A stretch of DNA of 64,000 nt from Gordius sp. MW1 (lineage: Eukaryota > Nematomorpha > Gordioida > Gordea > Gordiidae), in NCBI GenBank assembly GCA_964036665.1, contig OZ038527.1, positions 1,240,001-1,304,000 of the forward strand, read 5' to 3'. Of the stretch, positions 11,167-22,194 are shown one piece after another. The position numbers were made by a program, and so were the translations under genes. The stretch's first letter is position 1. Each line of letters opens with the position of its first letter. The notes beneath the pieces were generated by a model. The model saw only the letters and a program-made list of their open reading frames with translations, did no database searches and was not told the origin of the DNA.

Positions 11167-12095
11167 TAGTGATGGTGAAATAGCGTTTAGGCTCTAAAGC
11201 TATAGCACATAGTCACGTTGAGGCGCTAAAGCTGTAGGAGATAGTCACACGAGGGCGCTAGAGCTGTAGGAGATAGTCACACGAGGGTGCTAGAGCTGTA
11301 GGAGATAGTCACGTAAGGTGCTAGAGCTATAGCGTGGCGCTAACATTGTTATGATTTTTTATTGTTAAGTAGCATATGCGCACATGTGGTTTGAACTAAG
11401 TTTATAAGGTAATTTAATTAAAAAGCTCAGGGCTATCAATAAGTGATTTAAATTAATTATGAAAGACGCAGGCATATAAATAAACATAATCTGGCTGGTC
11501 TAACGATACATTTATATATTCAAGAAAGTTAATTTCATTTTCATTTCAATCGATCTAAAAACAGATTTTTAGATCTGTTATTTCTAATTAATATTTATAT
11601 TTGAGGCTTTTTAATAATTTAACCGTATTGAATATAAATTTTGTCCCTCGTATAGAATACTTTTAAAAGAATTTAACCGTAGTTCTAAAGATTAAAATTC
11701 AATTATAAAACGTTAGAGTTTTCAAGTAAATGTATTATAAAATTTATATTTTAAAAATTATGAAGAACTAGGCATGGTTTTTTATTTCCGAATATTTTGT
11801 AAAGGGGGGAGGATTGAATAAAAATATTGTATTAAAAAAGTGACATGCAGTGTTATACGGAGTTAATATAATTATGCTACTAAACAATAAAAAATCATAA
11901 CAATGTTAGCGCCACACTATAGCTCTAGCACCTTATGTGACTATCTCCTACAGCTCTAGTGCCCTCGTGTGACTATGTGCTATAACTGTAGCGCCTCCGT
12001 GTAGCTATGTGCTATAGCTTTAGCGCCTCCAAGTGACTATGCTATGTAGATGGGAGGCGCTACACGCGCTGGTGCTAAGCGTTTCACCATCACTA
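11167..12095. mobile_element. Long-TIR foldback hAT-like element
   Basis: Termini tagtgatggtgaaa and tttcaccatcacta are flanked by 8 bp duplications that differ at one base (ctctcgcc at 11159-11166, ctctcgtc at 12096-12103). The two arms are about 200 bp each, inverted, and built from tandem units of about 33 bp (gcgctagagctgtaggagat then agtcac). The middle is AT-rich with no transposase. Confidence 0.85.
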
Positions 12096-12468
12096 CTCTC
12101 GTCCCCTATATATCCCTGTTCTATTAGAACGTTGATGTATCGTTTTTTTTGCACCTATACCGATCGGTGCGCGCTTCATCTTTGGTGACACATAAAAAAT
12201 TACAGGAAATATAATAATTATTCGAAAATTGTTCATATCCTTAAGAGTTGCATCTTTGAATTTAATATAATTCGTAACTTAAATATTATCAATTAAATTT
12301 TCTTTGATAACTTTAAATAAACAATGGCGAAGGTCGTCGTTGTTACCGTCTAGAGTCGAATTGTTTAACCTAAATCTATTTAAATGTAATATTCATATCT
12401 ATTATAAAAGACGTTTACAAATCATAAGCATTAGTTAACAAAACTTGTTTTTACAAATTTGTTAATGA
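12096..12468. other. AT-rich spacer
   Basis: No gene or repeat recognised in about 370 bp between two transposons. Confidence 0.3.
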
Positions 12469-14140
12469 CATAGGCGTAGCCAATATTGCCTCATGGGGGT
12501 TGGGGGGGGGGGGGGTTTCAAAAAAAAAATTTCGCTGTTACTACTAAACAAATCATTATTAAGCTTATTATACAGTAGTGACGGATGTAGGACTATCTAA
12601 TTAAGGGAGGGGGGGGGGTTAATTTTTATTCAAAGAATTTCGATTAAACAAAAACTTATTAAAATTATATTAATTCAATATCTACGATGAGTTTATGGTC
12701 AAAAATGCATTAAAAATATCTTCAGAGACGCAAAATGCAAAGAGCTCTTTTAAATCATTCTGTTTGCGCTAGTTAGGGCCATTTTGAATTAAACACTTGC
12801 ATGGGCCTTTTAGGCTCAAATTTCCCATTAGTACCAATAGTCGCGCCCCGGGACCGTCTAAATAAAATTATAAGCCCAAGTTCGCCCCGCTGATTTTTGC
12901 AAAGGTGTAGGTCCAGCCTACACCTTTGCAAAAATATTGTTAAATATTCCGCGGCTTTTTAAACATTTTTTGTCAATACTAAAAAAAATATTTATTTATA
13001 TGTTGAAAATGTTCAATATCAATCATGTTAAATATATCAGTCTCAAACAGGTTTTTGTTTCTTCCGACAAGTAACACGCCGCTAAATTTTCATTAGTTGC
13101 ACTTAAAGCTTCATAAAACCATTTATGATAATTGAAACTCTATGCAAGGCTAATTTATTTTTTGTTAATTTTTTCTCCCCATTAAAAAATAAAAACTTCT
13201 GGAATCCACAAATTTAAAAATGACAAGTTTTACGAATAAATAACAAACAAAATTAATATGGATATATTGTATAGTAAAGTTAAATAATAAAATTTGATAA
13301 ACATCATCAAAAAACACCATTTTATATATTAAAATAAAAGGTTTTGCCCTTAATAATAGCTAGGCCGGTCCGGAGCCCGTTTTATTATTATAATGCTCGT
13401 CCAAGCCCGGCCCGCAATTTTTAACAAAAAGCTTATTCATGCCCGGTTTTGGCGGTGCCAACTGTATTTGCTTTAATAAAGTTAGCTATATCATGATTAT
13501 TAAAAATTAAACTTTAAAAAATAAATTTACTAAACCCTAAGGGATATTAATTTTAAGTTGAATTTTCACATTAATTTCTACTGTAGTAGCACGCACAGTT
13601 TCTAGAGAAATTAGTTTAAAGTATGTTTAAAAATGAAGCATGCATGAATGAAATGTGCAAAATGCTTAGTAAAATTATCATTAAATTGAGTGTTAAGTTA
13701 ATTATTTGTATTTTATTATTATACTCTTCCCTGGTAGTAAACCCGGCAATTTCTATCAACAAGGAACTAATGTAAGTTTAAATAACCATGTTAAATACTT
13801 AGAAAAATAAAATTATTAATTACCTTTATAACTAAAATTTGGCTTGTATCAGCATCTTCCTCGTTTAATTTAGAGGTTGAGATAGTTTTTAGAGAAATAA
13901 TCAAGAATTAAATTTCTTCTAATTAGAAAACACGCACTCGGGACATAAATTTTTTGTATAAATAATGTTATATATAGTAGATTTCATCTAAAATTAAATA
14001 TAAAATTAATTAAGATAAATATTATTTCTTTATGCGCAACGCAACACACACAAGACTCCTATTAATATTTTTTTTACGTATAATTTGAAAAAAATTCTTT
14101 TTTTTGTCAATGGGGGGGGGGGCACTTCCCTACGCTACTG
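12469..14140. mobile_element. 1.7 kb non-autonomous hAT-like element
   Basis: Ends cataggcgtagcc and ctacgctactg carry a perfect 8 bp duplication gttaatga (12461-12468 and 14141-14148). G runs lie just inside both ends. It is much longer than its MITE relatives but has no readable transposase. The inside includes a fragment of the cccggcccg repeat type (about 13360-13450) and a small perfect hairpin at 12895-12934. Confidence 0.8.
12895..12934. repeat. Perfect short hairpin
   Basis: tttttgcaaaggtgtagg is followed after a 4 bp loop by its reverse complement, cctacacctttgcaaaaa. An 18 bp stem without mismatch stands out in otherwise decayed sequence. Confidence 0.75.
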
Positions 14141-14513
14141 GTTAATGAAGATTCACTTGAATCTGACCCAGCGTCATTGTCAATAAGGCAACCCAACTGG
14201 CTCTGCCAAGATTTATTTCAAAGAAGGGGTGTAAAATGATAATTTCATTATTAGTTTAAGCGTAATTAGATCAAATTTAGCGTCTTGGCAGAGAGAGGGC
14301 TACACAAATGCCACATTCAGTAAAATTTGTAAAAACAAACACGCTTTTGTGTTTTGAAGATCATTTTTGGAAAGGGAAGGAAGCTAAACTGCTTTGAATC
14401 TCAAGACATTTATTGGTCGCATTTAGAATTTCAAACTTGACATTATATTCTTGTCTAAGAAAACTTTTCAATGCTACTTTACATTCCTACAATACGTGAC
14501 AATTATAAGTTTA

Positions 14514-16276
14514 CTAGCTGACCCGGCAAACGTTGTTTTGCCCTATTAAAAATATTAAAAAAATAAAAAATTTAAATAAGAAAAAAACTACCAATTAATA
14601 TCTATATGTTCTACTTTTTACATTTTTTAAAACTTACATAAACGAAGAAAATAAATCCTTTATGCGCCCGCCATCCCTCCTCTCCACGTCAATAAAAATA
14701 CCTTTGAAAAAGCTTCCAACGCTTGAATGTTAGCTTTAAATTGATTTGAATTACTTCCGTTTTTCATATTAGTTAAATAGAAATATTGGTTATAAATTCG
14801 GTATCAAATAAGTGTAGAGAATCTATTTGTTCTAGAAACTTTTTAAGTGTATCTAATGACTGTAGACTTACACTTTATGAATAATTGACTAAAAACAAAA
14901 TATTCATAACGCAGTATAGATATAACCCAAATAAGTTTATCCAATAATATAATTTACACGGAAAAGCATCTTTTATCATATGGAATAAAAAGCATATATG
15001 TAATTAATTGGTAAAGAGCATATTAAAACTTACTAACCCCTCAAAAACTACTGGACCGATTTGGCTTGAACAAATTTTAAAACATACTCCGGAGTATAGG
15101 GAATAAAGTATGAAATTTTAAGCGAAATCGGTCCAGTAGTTTTTGAGGGACGTCTTTATTAAGTGTCAAAACGTATAAACCAACGTATAAAACAAAAAAA
15201 CGTGACCCCTCGAAAACTACTGGACCGATTTGGCTCGAACAAATCTTAAAACATGCTCCGAAGTATGGGGAATAAAGTATGAAATTTTGAGCCAAATCGG
15301 TCCAGTAGTTTTTGAGGGTAACCCAAATAAGTTTATCCAATAATATAATTTACACGGAAAAGCATCTTTTATCATATGGAATAAAAAGCATATATGTAAT
15401 TATTTGGTAAAGAGTATATTAAAATTTATTAACCCCTCAAAAACTACTGGACCGATTTGGCTTGAACAAATTTTAAAACATGCTCCGGAGTATAGGGAAT
15501 AAAGTATGCAATTTTGAGCCAAATCGGACCAGTAGTTTTTGAGGGACGTCTTTATTAAGTGTCAAAACGTATAAACCAACGTATAAAACAAAAAAACGTG
15601 ACCCCTCGAAAACTACTGGACCGATTTGGCTCGAACAAATCTTAAAACATGCTCCGAAGTATGGGGAATAAAGTATGAAATTTTGAGCCAAATCGGTCGA
15701 GTAGTTTTTGAGGGACGTCTTTATTAAGTGTCAAAACGTATAAACCAACGTATAAAACAAAAAGTGACCCCTCGAAAACTACTGGACCGATTTGGCTCGA
15801 ACAAATCTTAAAACATGCTCCGAAGTATGGGGAATAAAGTATGAAATTTTGAGCCAAATCGGTCGAGTAGTTTTTGAGGGACGTCTTTATTAAGTGTCAA
15901 AACGTATAAACCAACGTATATAACAAAAAGTGACCCCTCGAAAACTACTGGACCGATTTGGCTCGAACAAATCTTAAAACATGCTCCGAAGTATAGGGAA
16001 TAAACTGTGAAATTTTGAGCCAAATCGGTCTAGTAGTATTTGAGGGACGTCTTTATTAAGTGCCAAAATGTATAAAACAAAAGAACGTGACCCCTCAAAA
16101 ACTACTGGACCGATTTGGCTCAAACAAATCTTAAAACATGCTCCAGAGTATGGGGAATAAACTGTGAAATTTTGAGCCAAATCGGTCTGTTAGTTTTCCA
16201 AATTTGGTGGTGAGATACAAACAAACACAATCAAACAAACACACAAACATACATAGTTTCATTTTTATATATAAGA
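14514..16276 (-). mobile_element. Non-autonomous Helitron with palindromic minisatellite
   Basis: On the minus strand it starts with TC (16276, tcttatatataaaaatgaaa) and ends with the hairpin ggcaaaacaacgtttgcc followed by CTAG at 14514. Flanking bases are A and T. About 1.76 kb, non-coding; two thirds is the minisatellite listed next. Confidence 0.85.
15030..16200. repeat. ~166 bp minisatellite whose unit folds into a hairpin
   Basis: Seven or so units repeat every 166 bp (for example starts near 15599, 15765 and 15931). Each unit carries ctcaaaaactactggaccga then tttggct, and about 60 bp later the reverse complement agccaaatcggtccagtagt then ttttgag, followed by acgtctttattaagtgtcaa. The stem is about 27 bp, with some units mutated (gtcgag for gtccag). 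An extra 395 bp higher-order repeat covers 15038-15433. Short minus-strand ORFs through it come from its 166 bp period and are not genes. Confidence 0.85.
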
Positions 16277-16559
16277 TGAATCATCGACTATTTGATTGTT
16301 GTTCAATTAACTATTAATAAGTATATAAGTTGTCATTGATGAAAACGCCTAAAAAATTCAACGTCTCAACCTTGGTATGATTAGTCTAGTAGATTTTAAA
16401 TTAAATAATATTAGAATGATCCTGAAAACCCGTTATTCGCCCAAAGAAAAACTTTTTACATAGAAAGGGGCAAAAGCTTATTCATTAAATGTCCCAGGTA
16501 TTTGTTTTAATAATACAACCAAAATTCACTCATTTTTAAATATCTTTTGTTTTCCCCAG

Positions 16560-17142
16560 GAAACATGGCGGAACCGATTTTCGATGGCAAAATGGAACGG
16601 AAGTTATAAATCCGTCGGTTTTAAAAAAAATAACGAAAGGAAGAATGTTTATCGATAAAAACAACACCATCCATTTTCGAAAACTCCGACTTACCGACTC
16701 TAACATATGGAGGCAAGCAGTAGACAATTGTTTTAATATTTAAGAATATTTGTCAGGTTATTAAACAATTTGTGATTTACAGTTTTTATAAAAATTGGGG
16801 ACATTAGCTTAAATCTAGAATTTTGATGACCATATTTTTATTAGAATTTTTTACATTTAGGGACAAGTCTCAGTGATCTCCCTAGTCGTTTGTATGTATA
16901 ATTTTTATTTTTACACCAAATACTCATTTTATATTTAAGTAATTTAAAAATTTTATGCTAGTTGTTGGAAAGGTAAAAAATTATTGTCGACAGCGAGACT
17001 GGTAATCACACCGAGCAACAATGACGACAAAAGCAGCCTGATATTTGCCCTCCTCATTCCATCCCTACTAATATTCTTTCTATTGTTATTCACGTGCAAG
17101 ATATTAATCAAAACCAAAACGGGACCTGGAACTAAAAAATAA
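16560..17142 (+). CDS. Ig-domain single-pass membrane protein, last two exons (partial)
   Basis: Exon A is 16560-16712 (acceptor ttttccccag) and exon B is 16962-17142 (acceptor tgctag), ending in TAA. Joined, they read in one frame: the end of an Ig-like fold (FRWQNGTEV, then R-M-F-I-D, TIHFRKLRLTDSNIWSCW, the C half of the Ig disulphide), then a polar stalk, a hydrophobic membrane segment (LIFALLIPSLLIFFLLLF), and a short basic tail ending TGPGTKK. The donor of exon A is AG|GCAAGC, a GC-AG intron whose phase fits exactly. The start, signal peptide and first Ig cysteine are not visible; they must lie upstream, beyond the Helitron. Family is unknown beyond the Ig fold; a cell-surface receptor or adhesion role is an inference. 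AATAAA-like sequence overlaps the stop. Confidence 0.65.
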
Positions 17143-17594
17143 ATAAAAGCACTTTTCTTATATTCATAATTTAAAGGTAGGATAGATATAGTTTTCTAAC
17201 AATAAACGTTAACAGATTGCAATTGGATATTTTAATTGTTATTGATCGTAAATCACTAACAATAACGTAAGACATTATACATTTGTACTTTTAAATGATT
17301 CCTATCGAACGTAAAAATAACCGCCAGAGGTGTCAACACCTTTGAATAACATAGATTGGACCAGAGGATTTTGTATTAAGATAGAAGAAAAACGAACGCT
17401 TTAATGTATAATATAAACTTAGATTAGAACAAGGGTTGAAGACGAAGGATTAAAGTGTAGTGAATGTTAGCCGTTGTATAGGTGAATTCAATCAAAACAA
17501 TAAATATGTCAAATGTTCGTTCGCCAGACGAACATTTGACATAATTTATGATTTCGACGTGAATTTCGTAACGACGAAGAACGTTTGAAAATTT
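17143..17594. other. Spacer between two convergent genes
   Basis: AT-rich sequence between the Ig gene stop (+) and the unknown gene stop (-), probably both 3' ends. It contains the perfect inverted repeat at 17505-17543. Confidence 0.4.
17505..17543. repeat. Perfect 16 bp inverted repeat between convergent genes
   Basis: tatgtcaaatgttcgt, a 7 bp loop, then acgaacatttgacata. The stem is perfect and lies about 50 bp beyond the stop of the minus-strand gene, where a 3' UTR or 3'-end signal would be. Confidence 0.8.
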
Positions 17595-18752
17595 TCAAGC
17601 GCGTTCCTTATGGTTATTTTTCCCTCCCTTTCCACTTCCGTTTTCATGATCAATAGCAGCTTTTTGAGCAATTTTTTCAGCATCAGCCGCCTCCTTGGCC
17701 GCGGCAGCTTGTTGTTCGTAATAATTTGGGGAATGATGAGCGATTTGCGGTTCACGCTGGTTTTTTGCGCTGTTCATTATGTTAGTGACGACCTTGCGTA
17801 CATTTCCACTCGGGTCTGTTCTATGATTTTCGTGTATTTCACCCTTAGTTCTTCCTTTTCCACCTATAATATGATGTGATGATATTTTATTACAATTTCA
17901 GGGAAAGACAATTTGGCATTGAGTATTTTTTTGGATTTCGTAAAATGGTAATTGAAAAAGATCTGCCTTATTATGAATTAGACTTTAAAATAAACTTATA
18001 TTTGAAATAGAAAAAAAATAAAATAAGCAACCTTGGTCCAATTATTTGTATTAATTATATGAAAATTAAAATGCCTGCATAAAACTCTAATTAGTTTAAT
18101 TATAAATTTAAAAATCTAATTGGTATATATGCTGCTTGATACATATTTAATAAGATAACTTAAAATTAACAATCTAAATCCCTTAAATAATTTAAATTTT
18201 ATTATACTTTTTTTATTTGGATTTATGTTAGATAAAATTATTGATAACATGAAATAGTATGTGCATTGGGATGAGTTGATGGATTGTACAAAATAAAATG
18301 GTAATATAAAATCTAAACATTTATTGACTTAAAAAAACATTAAAAGAGAATTATATGAAATTTACCCTATGCATTTTCCTTTACCATTAAATAAATAAAT
18401 TGACTGCGCATTAACAATAAAATTAAACCAAAATGATCATTAAATGTTTTTTGCTCAAAAGTATTCTTACAAATGCACATTTTAATTTTATATATTAAAT
18501 CCTTTTTACTGTAGTATAATATTAATTAATAATTATTTATTTACCTTTATGATTTAAAAATTTATCTTGCTCAAAGTCAAGTTCATCGTATTGATCCTCA
18601 TACAAAGCAGCTTCTTCTGAATTCATTGTTAAACCATCTGGAAATTCTTGCCTAATTGCAACATTTAAAGGTAGAGCATCTTTATCAGTCAATAGCTTCG
18701 GTTCATCACCACTCACTTCCTGAGGCCCATTTTGATTAGGTTGATCATCCAT
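17595..18752 (-). CDS. Two-exon gene of unknown function, 158 aa
   Basis: Exon 1 is 18752-18545 (MDDQPNQNG...), donor AAAG|GTAAATAA. Exon 2 is 17863-17595, acceptor attatag, ending in TGA. The phase 1 junction closes exactly (477 nt, 158 residues). The N-terminal half is acidic and hydrophilic (DEPKLLTDKDALPL, EEAALYEDQYDELDFEQDKF). The C-terminal half is basic then alanine-rich (GGKGRTKGEIHENHRTD, EQQAAAAKEAADAEKIAQKA), with likely amphipathic helix, and ends GGKNNHKERA. No signal peptide, membrane segment or zinc motif. I do not recognise the family. A possible in-frame upstream ATG lies at 18782. The 681 bp intron is AT-rich. It is convergent with the Ig gene. Confidence 0.65.
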
Positions 18753-20140
18753 ACTGTAGATCTTTATTAATATAATTGACAAAGTCTTTATATTAAATAT
18801 TATGAAGATTTTATGAGTAATTAGTAAACCATAAATTGAATAAAAATGAGCTTGTATATTTTAACATTTATTAAATAACAAAATATTTAATGCAAAAATT
18901 TAATTCATTCAGATATTAAGTATGTATAACTCCTTCCTAAAGCATTTTAAAATGGTTCACAAATAGTAAGAAATAAGCTTTTCATTTACTTGATTTAGGG
19001 ATTAAATTGCAAATTTGGCAGATGTTTAGCGCTATTCTAAGTAACACGAATTATTAATACCAAGGAAAACAAAAATAGCACTAACTTTCATATACCTTCT
19101 TGAGAATGAAATCCTTATTGCACAAACTTCCTAGATGATATATTAAATATAAGGTTTAAATTACTGTGTAATCCAATCGTATTTTTCCTATGACCTAAAA
19201 TTAAGTTGTATTATTATGTTTTTATTTTTTATATTAAAGCGACTTTTTAGGGCTCAAATCGATAAAGTTTAAATTGCGTTTAATTACATATAGCTACAAT
19301 GCTCTATTTGTAATTTAACAGCAAGTTTTCAAGACTTTTTAGACCTTAAAGATATTATAAGCAGTTGTATATACTTTAAAATAATTAACACATTATATAA
19401 ACTAGGGGTTTAGATAATGGTCTCGTTAGATTGATAAAATAAAGGTGGGGGAAAGGGGCTACTATATTTCTGTCCGCTTGTAATTAATATCAAGGAAAAG
19501 TTAACCTATAGTAGGAATTATGATATAAAATGCTAATTATAAACTGTCTATATTTATTATAATAATATTGTAACTGAAATTTATTTATTTATTTTTTTTA
19601 TTTTTTTTATTTTTTTATTTATTTAATTTATAAGCTGACCGGCAAACCTTGTTTTGCTATATATATTATTGCTAAAAAATAGTATAAGTGTGTGGGGATG
19701 TGGTTATGATTGAAATAGGAACGGAGCGTTGTGACAATATGGCCTATAAAATGGCAATACACTGATTTATTTATCTTTATACTTTATCAAATTAACAAAT
19801 ATATTTTAAATTACATTTTTGATAGCTATATATACATCTATGGCAATTAAAAAATAAAATATTATAGATGACGGAATGAGATAAATTAATCATACATTTC
19901 GATATTATAATTATAAAATATTCTTATATAATATCATTAATTTAAATGATATGTCTACTATGCAATGTAAGATTTATAACATTAAACCCTACCCAGACCC
20001 CGTAGTCAGCATCGGAATTAGAGGGGGGTAAAAATGATTGAAGGGGCAAAATAATATTTTGATAATTATTTAGCCATAATTTTAGAGAATTTTTGGGGGT
20101 TATAGGGGCAAGACTGAGTATATACATAATGATCTATTGC
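18753..20140. other. AT-rich intergenic stretch with a Helitron end fragment
   Basis: No gene recognised. Near 19633-19656 the sequence agctgaccggcaaaccttgt is a decayed copy of the Helitron 3' end seen at 14514 and 40311. Around 20000-20120 a G-run segment resembles half of the gggcgtagcc MITE. Confidence 0.4.
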
Positions 20141-20980
20141 TCGCGCCTTAGTCTATGCCATTTGCAGGCGAGTAGCAGCGGGACTTTTCCTTCCCCTCGA
20201 CCAAAATTTGAAAAATTCTTTGAATAATAATTAGATTAAATGGGTTAAAATATTCTAGTTTAGTTGCATAAAAGATTTTAAGACACTTATAAAAGCCTGG
20301 AAACATAATATATGCATTCGATTTTTCGTATTTAATCCGAGTGGGGACACTAGGCCTGACTCTTTGGTTCTTAAATTTTTATTTTTAATTACAAATAAAT
20401 TGTTTAAAATTTTTTTGGCAGCTTTCCTTCCCCTTGAGAAAATCCTGGCTACGCGCTTGGCCTTTGGATGGGCTTGCATTATCTTAAGAGCACGGCGATT
20501 AAAATATTAAATTCACCTCAAATAAATCCTTATTCTAGCTTGTTCCTGAAGTCAATTCCCACTGCCACGTATAGCTTGTACGTGGATGCATGATGTGCCT
20601 AAATCTAATTCACAAATAGACATATTGCTGATATGTTAATAAATTAATAGAATAGTTTTTATAAATAGAAAACTTCAGTCTTTATTTATGAAAGATTATT
20701 TACATTGTATGCTTCATATTTTAAGTGGGGGGAGTAAGGAGGGGCGGCTGCCTCTAAATTCAAAAATTCTTTGAAGTTAAAAAAAATGGTTAATTATTAT
20801 CAAAAAATATTATTTAGCCCTCCCTAAATCATTTTTGCCCTCATCAAATTCCGATGCTGGCTGCGCCCATGCTATATGGTATTTTTAAGAGTAGAATACC
20901 TCAGCCTTTATATATATAAAAGATTATTTACATTGTCGCAATTTACACTACCTATGTATAACGTCATGAAGTTGCTTATG
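20141..20980. other. Decayed MITE remnants
   Basis: Arms such as cctggctacgcgcttggcc (about 20443-20461) and gctggctgcgcccatgc (about 20858-20874), with G-rich stretches near 20725-20750, are the gggcgtagcc MITE family in various states of decay. No gene is visible. Confidence 0.45.
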
Positions 20981-20984
20981 ATTG

Positions 20985-21480
20985 ACATTTTATCAAGTGT
21001 CAAAACGTATGAAACAAAACTGGACCGTCTCATCACTTCCAGGTTTAAAAAAACATACAACCTATTCTCAGACCTACCAAATATTCGCAGAAATTTTCAT
21101 AAGAATCGGTTGGGCTGTTTGAGAATGCTTCAGCGGATAAATCCATGGGCATAGCCAGGGGGGGCGGCCGCCCCTCCCCCTAAATGACAAAAAAAAATCA
21201 ATACAAAAACCTTTAAAAATTAAAAAAAAAATTATGTTTTGCCCCCCCCCTATTGAACCTAAACAACTATCGCCCCCCCCCCAATCCAAAACCTGGCTAC
21301 GCCCATGGATGGATTTTTAAGCATTTGAACCCGCATACCTTTTCAACATTATGCCACAGTGACGCGGAATTTAATTCGCAGAAATTTTCATAAGAATCGG
21401 TCAAGCCATATCGGAGGAGTTTAACTACAAACACCGTTACACGAGAATTTTATATATTAGATAGACTATTAGTCCTTTTT
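20985..21480. repeat. Repeat-derived stretch with duplicated motif, interrupted by a MITE
   Basis: The motif attcgcagaaattttcataa then gaatcggt occurs at about 21082 and again at about 21376. Sequence after the second (acaccgttacacgagaattt then tatatattagat) resembles the 3' end of an RTE-type LINE, which is a guess. Between them lies a gggcgtagcc MITE (about 21146-21308: catgggcatagccagg to ctggctacgcccatg). Confidence 0.45.
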
Positions 21481-21900
21481 CAAATCTCTCTGACTCCCTG
21501 CTTGACCATTGCCCCCTCCCCTTCATAGGCATTCTCGACATTATCCCCCTATCTCGGGCAAAAATTGCTTAGCAAACGTGTTACATTTATACGAAATTAG
21601 ATGAGTTTTGTAAATAAAAACAATACCCAAAAACTAGGCGCATATACCAAAACAAAAAGACTGACACCAAATCTAATTTTCGGCGCTCCCCCCCCCCCCC
21701 AATTACATTATATTTTAAATAATTTTTTTAGACTGCAAAGCAAAGAGTTTTAATATTAAATTGAAAAATATATAGATTCAATCGTTTCTAAAAAAATTTA
21801 ATTTTTAAAAATGATTAAATTTCATGGTTTTTTTCACTTACAGGGGTTTGAAACATTGTTTTTTGGATGGGCATAGCAGGACTCTAACTTTGCCTAAGCA
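21481..21900. other. AT-rich stretch
   Basis: It includes a HINE-like tail near 21515-21600 (aggcattctcgaca, ttgcttagcaa) and nothing coding. Confidence 0.3.
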
Positions 21901-21904
21901 GGTG

Positions 21905-22190
21905 TTATTAGTTACAAATTTGGCCAGTGGTCATTTTTTATATTAGTCAGCAAGGATCAGACGGCCAAGCAGCCTATAATTATATAAGGGCAAAATATAG
22001 AGAAGAAATATAATTACACTTTGGCCAGTGGTCGTTTTTTTCCATTGGTCAGCAGCCAGCTGACGGCCAAATAGCCTATAATTATATAAAGGCAAAACAT
22101 AAAAAAAATTTTGGATTTGCCTCTGGCCAGTGGTCATTTTTTTCATTGGTCAGCAGCCAGCCGACGGCCAAATATATTAATAACAAGAAC
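21905..22190. repeat. Three units of the ttggccagtggtc minisatellite
   Basis: Units of about 100 bp carry ttggccagtggtc, attggtcagcagccagc and gacggccaa. They are the minus-strand form of the 770-1760 repeat, so this is another HINE-like fragment. After it, 22340-22410 carries a tRNA-like reverse-strand motif (ccgagattcgaactc) also seen near 33730 and 36660. Confidence 0.65.
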
Positions 22191-22194
22191 AGTA

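Noticed and set aside
15077..16180. Five similar minus-strand ORFs (AQNFILYSPYFGACFK type)
   Set aside because: They repeat every 166 bp with the Helitron minisatellite and are a by-product of it, not a gene family.
15030..16200. CRISPR-like regularly spaced repeats
   Set aside because: Eukaryotic context, spacers are themselves repeated, and the array lies within Helitron ends.
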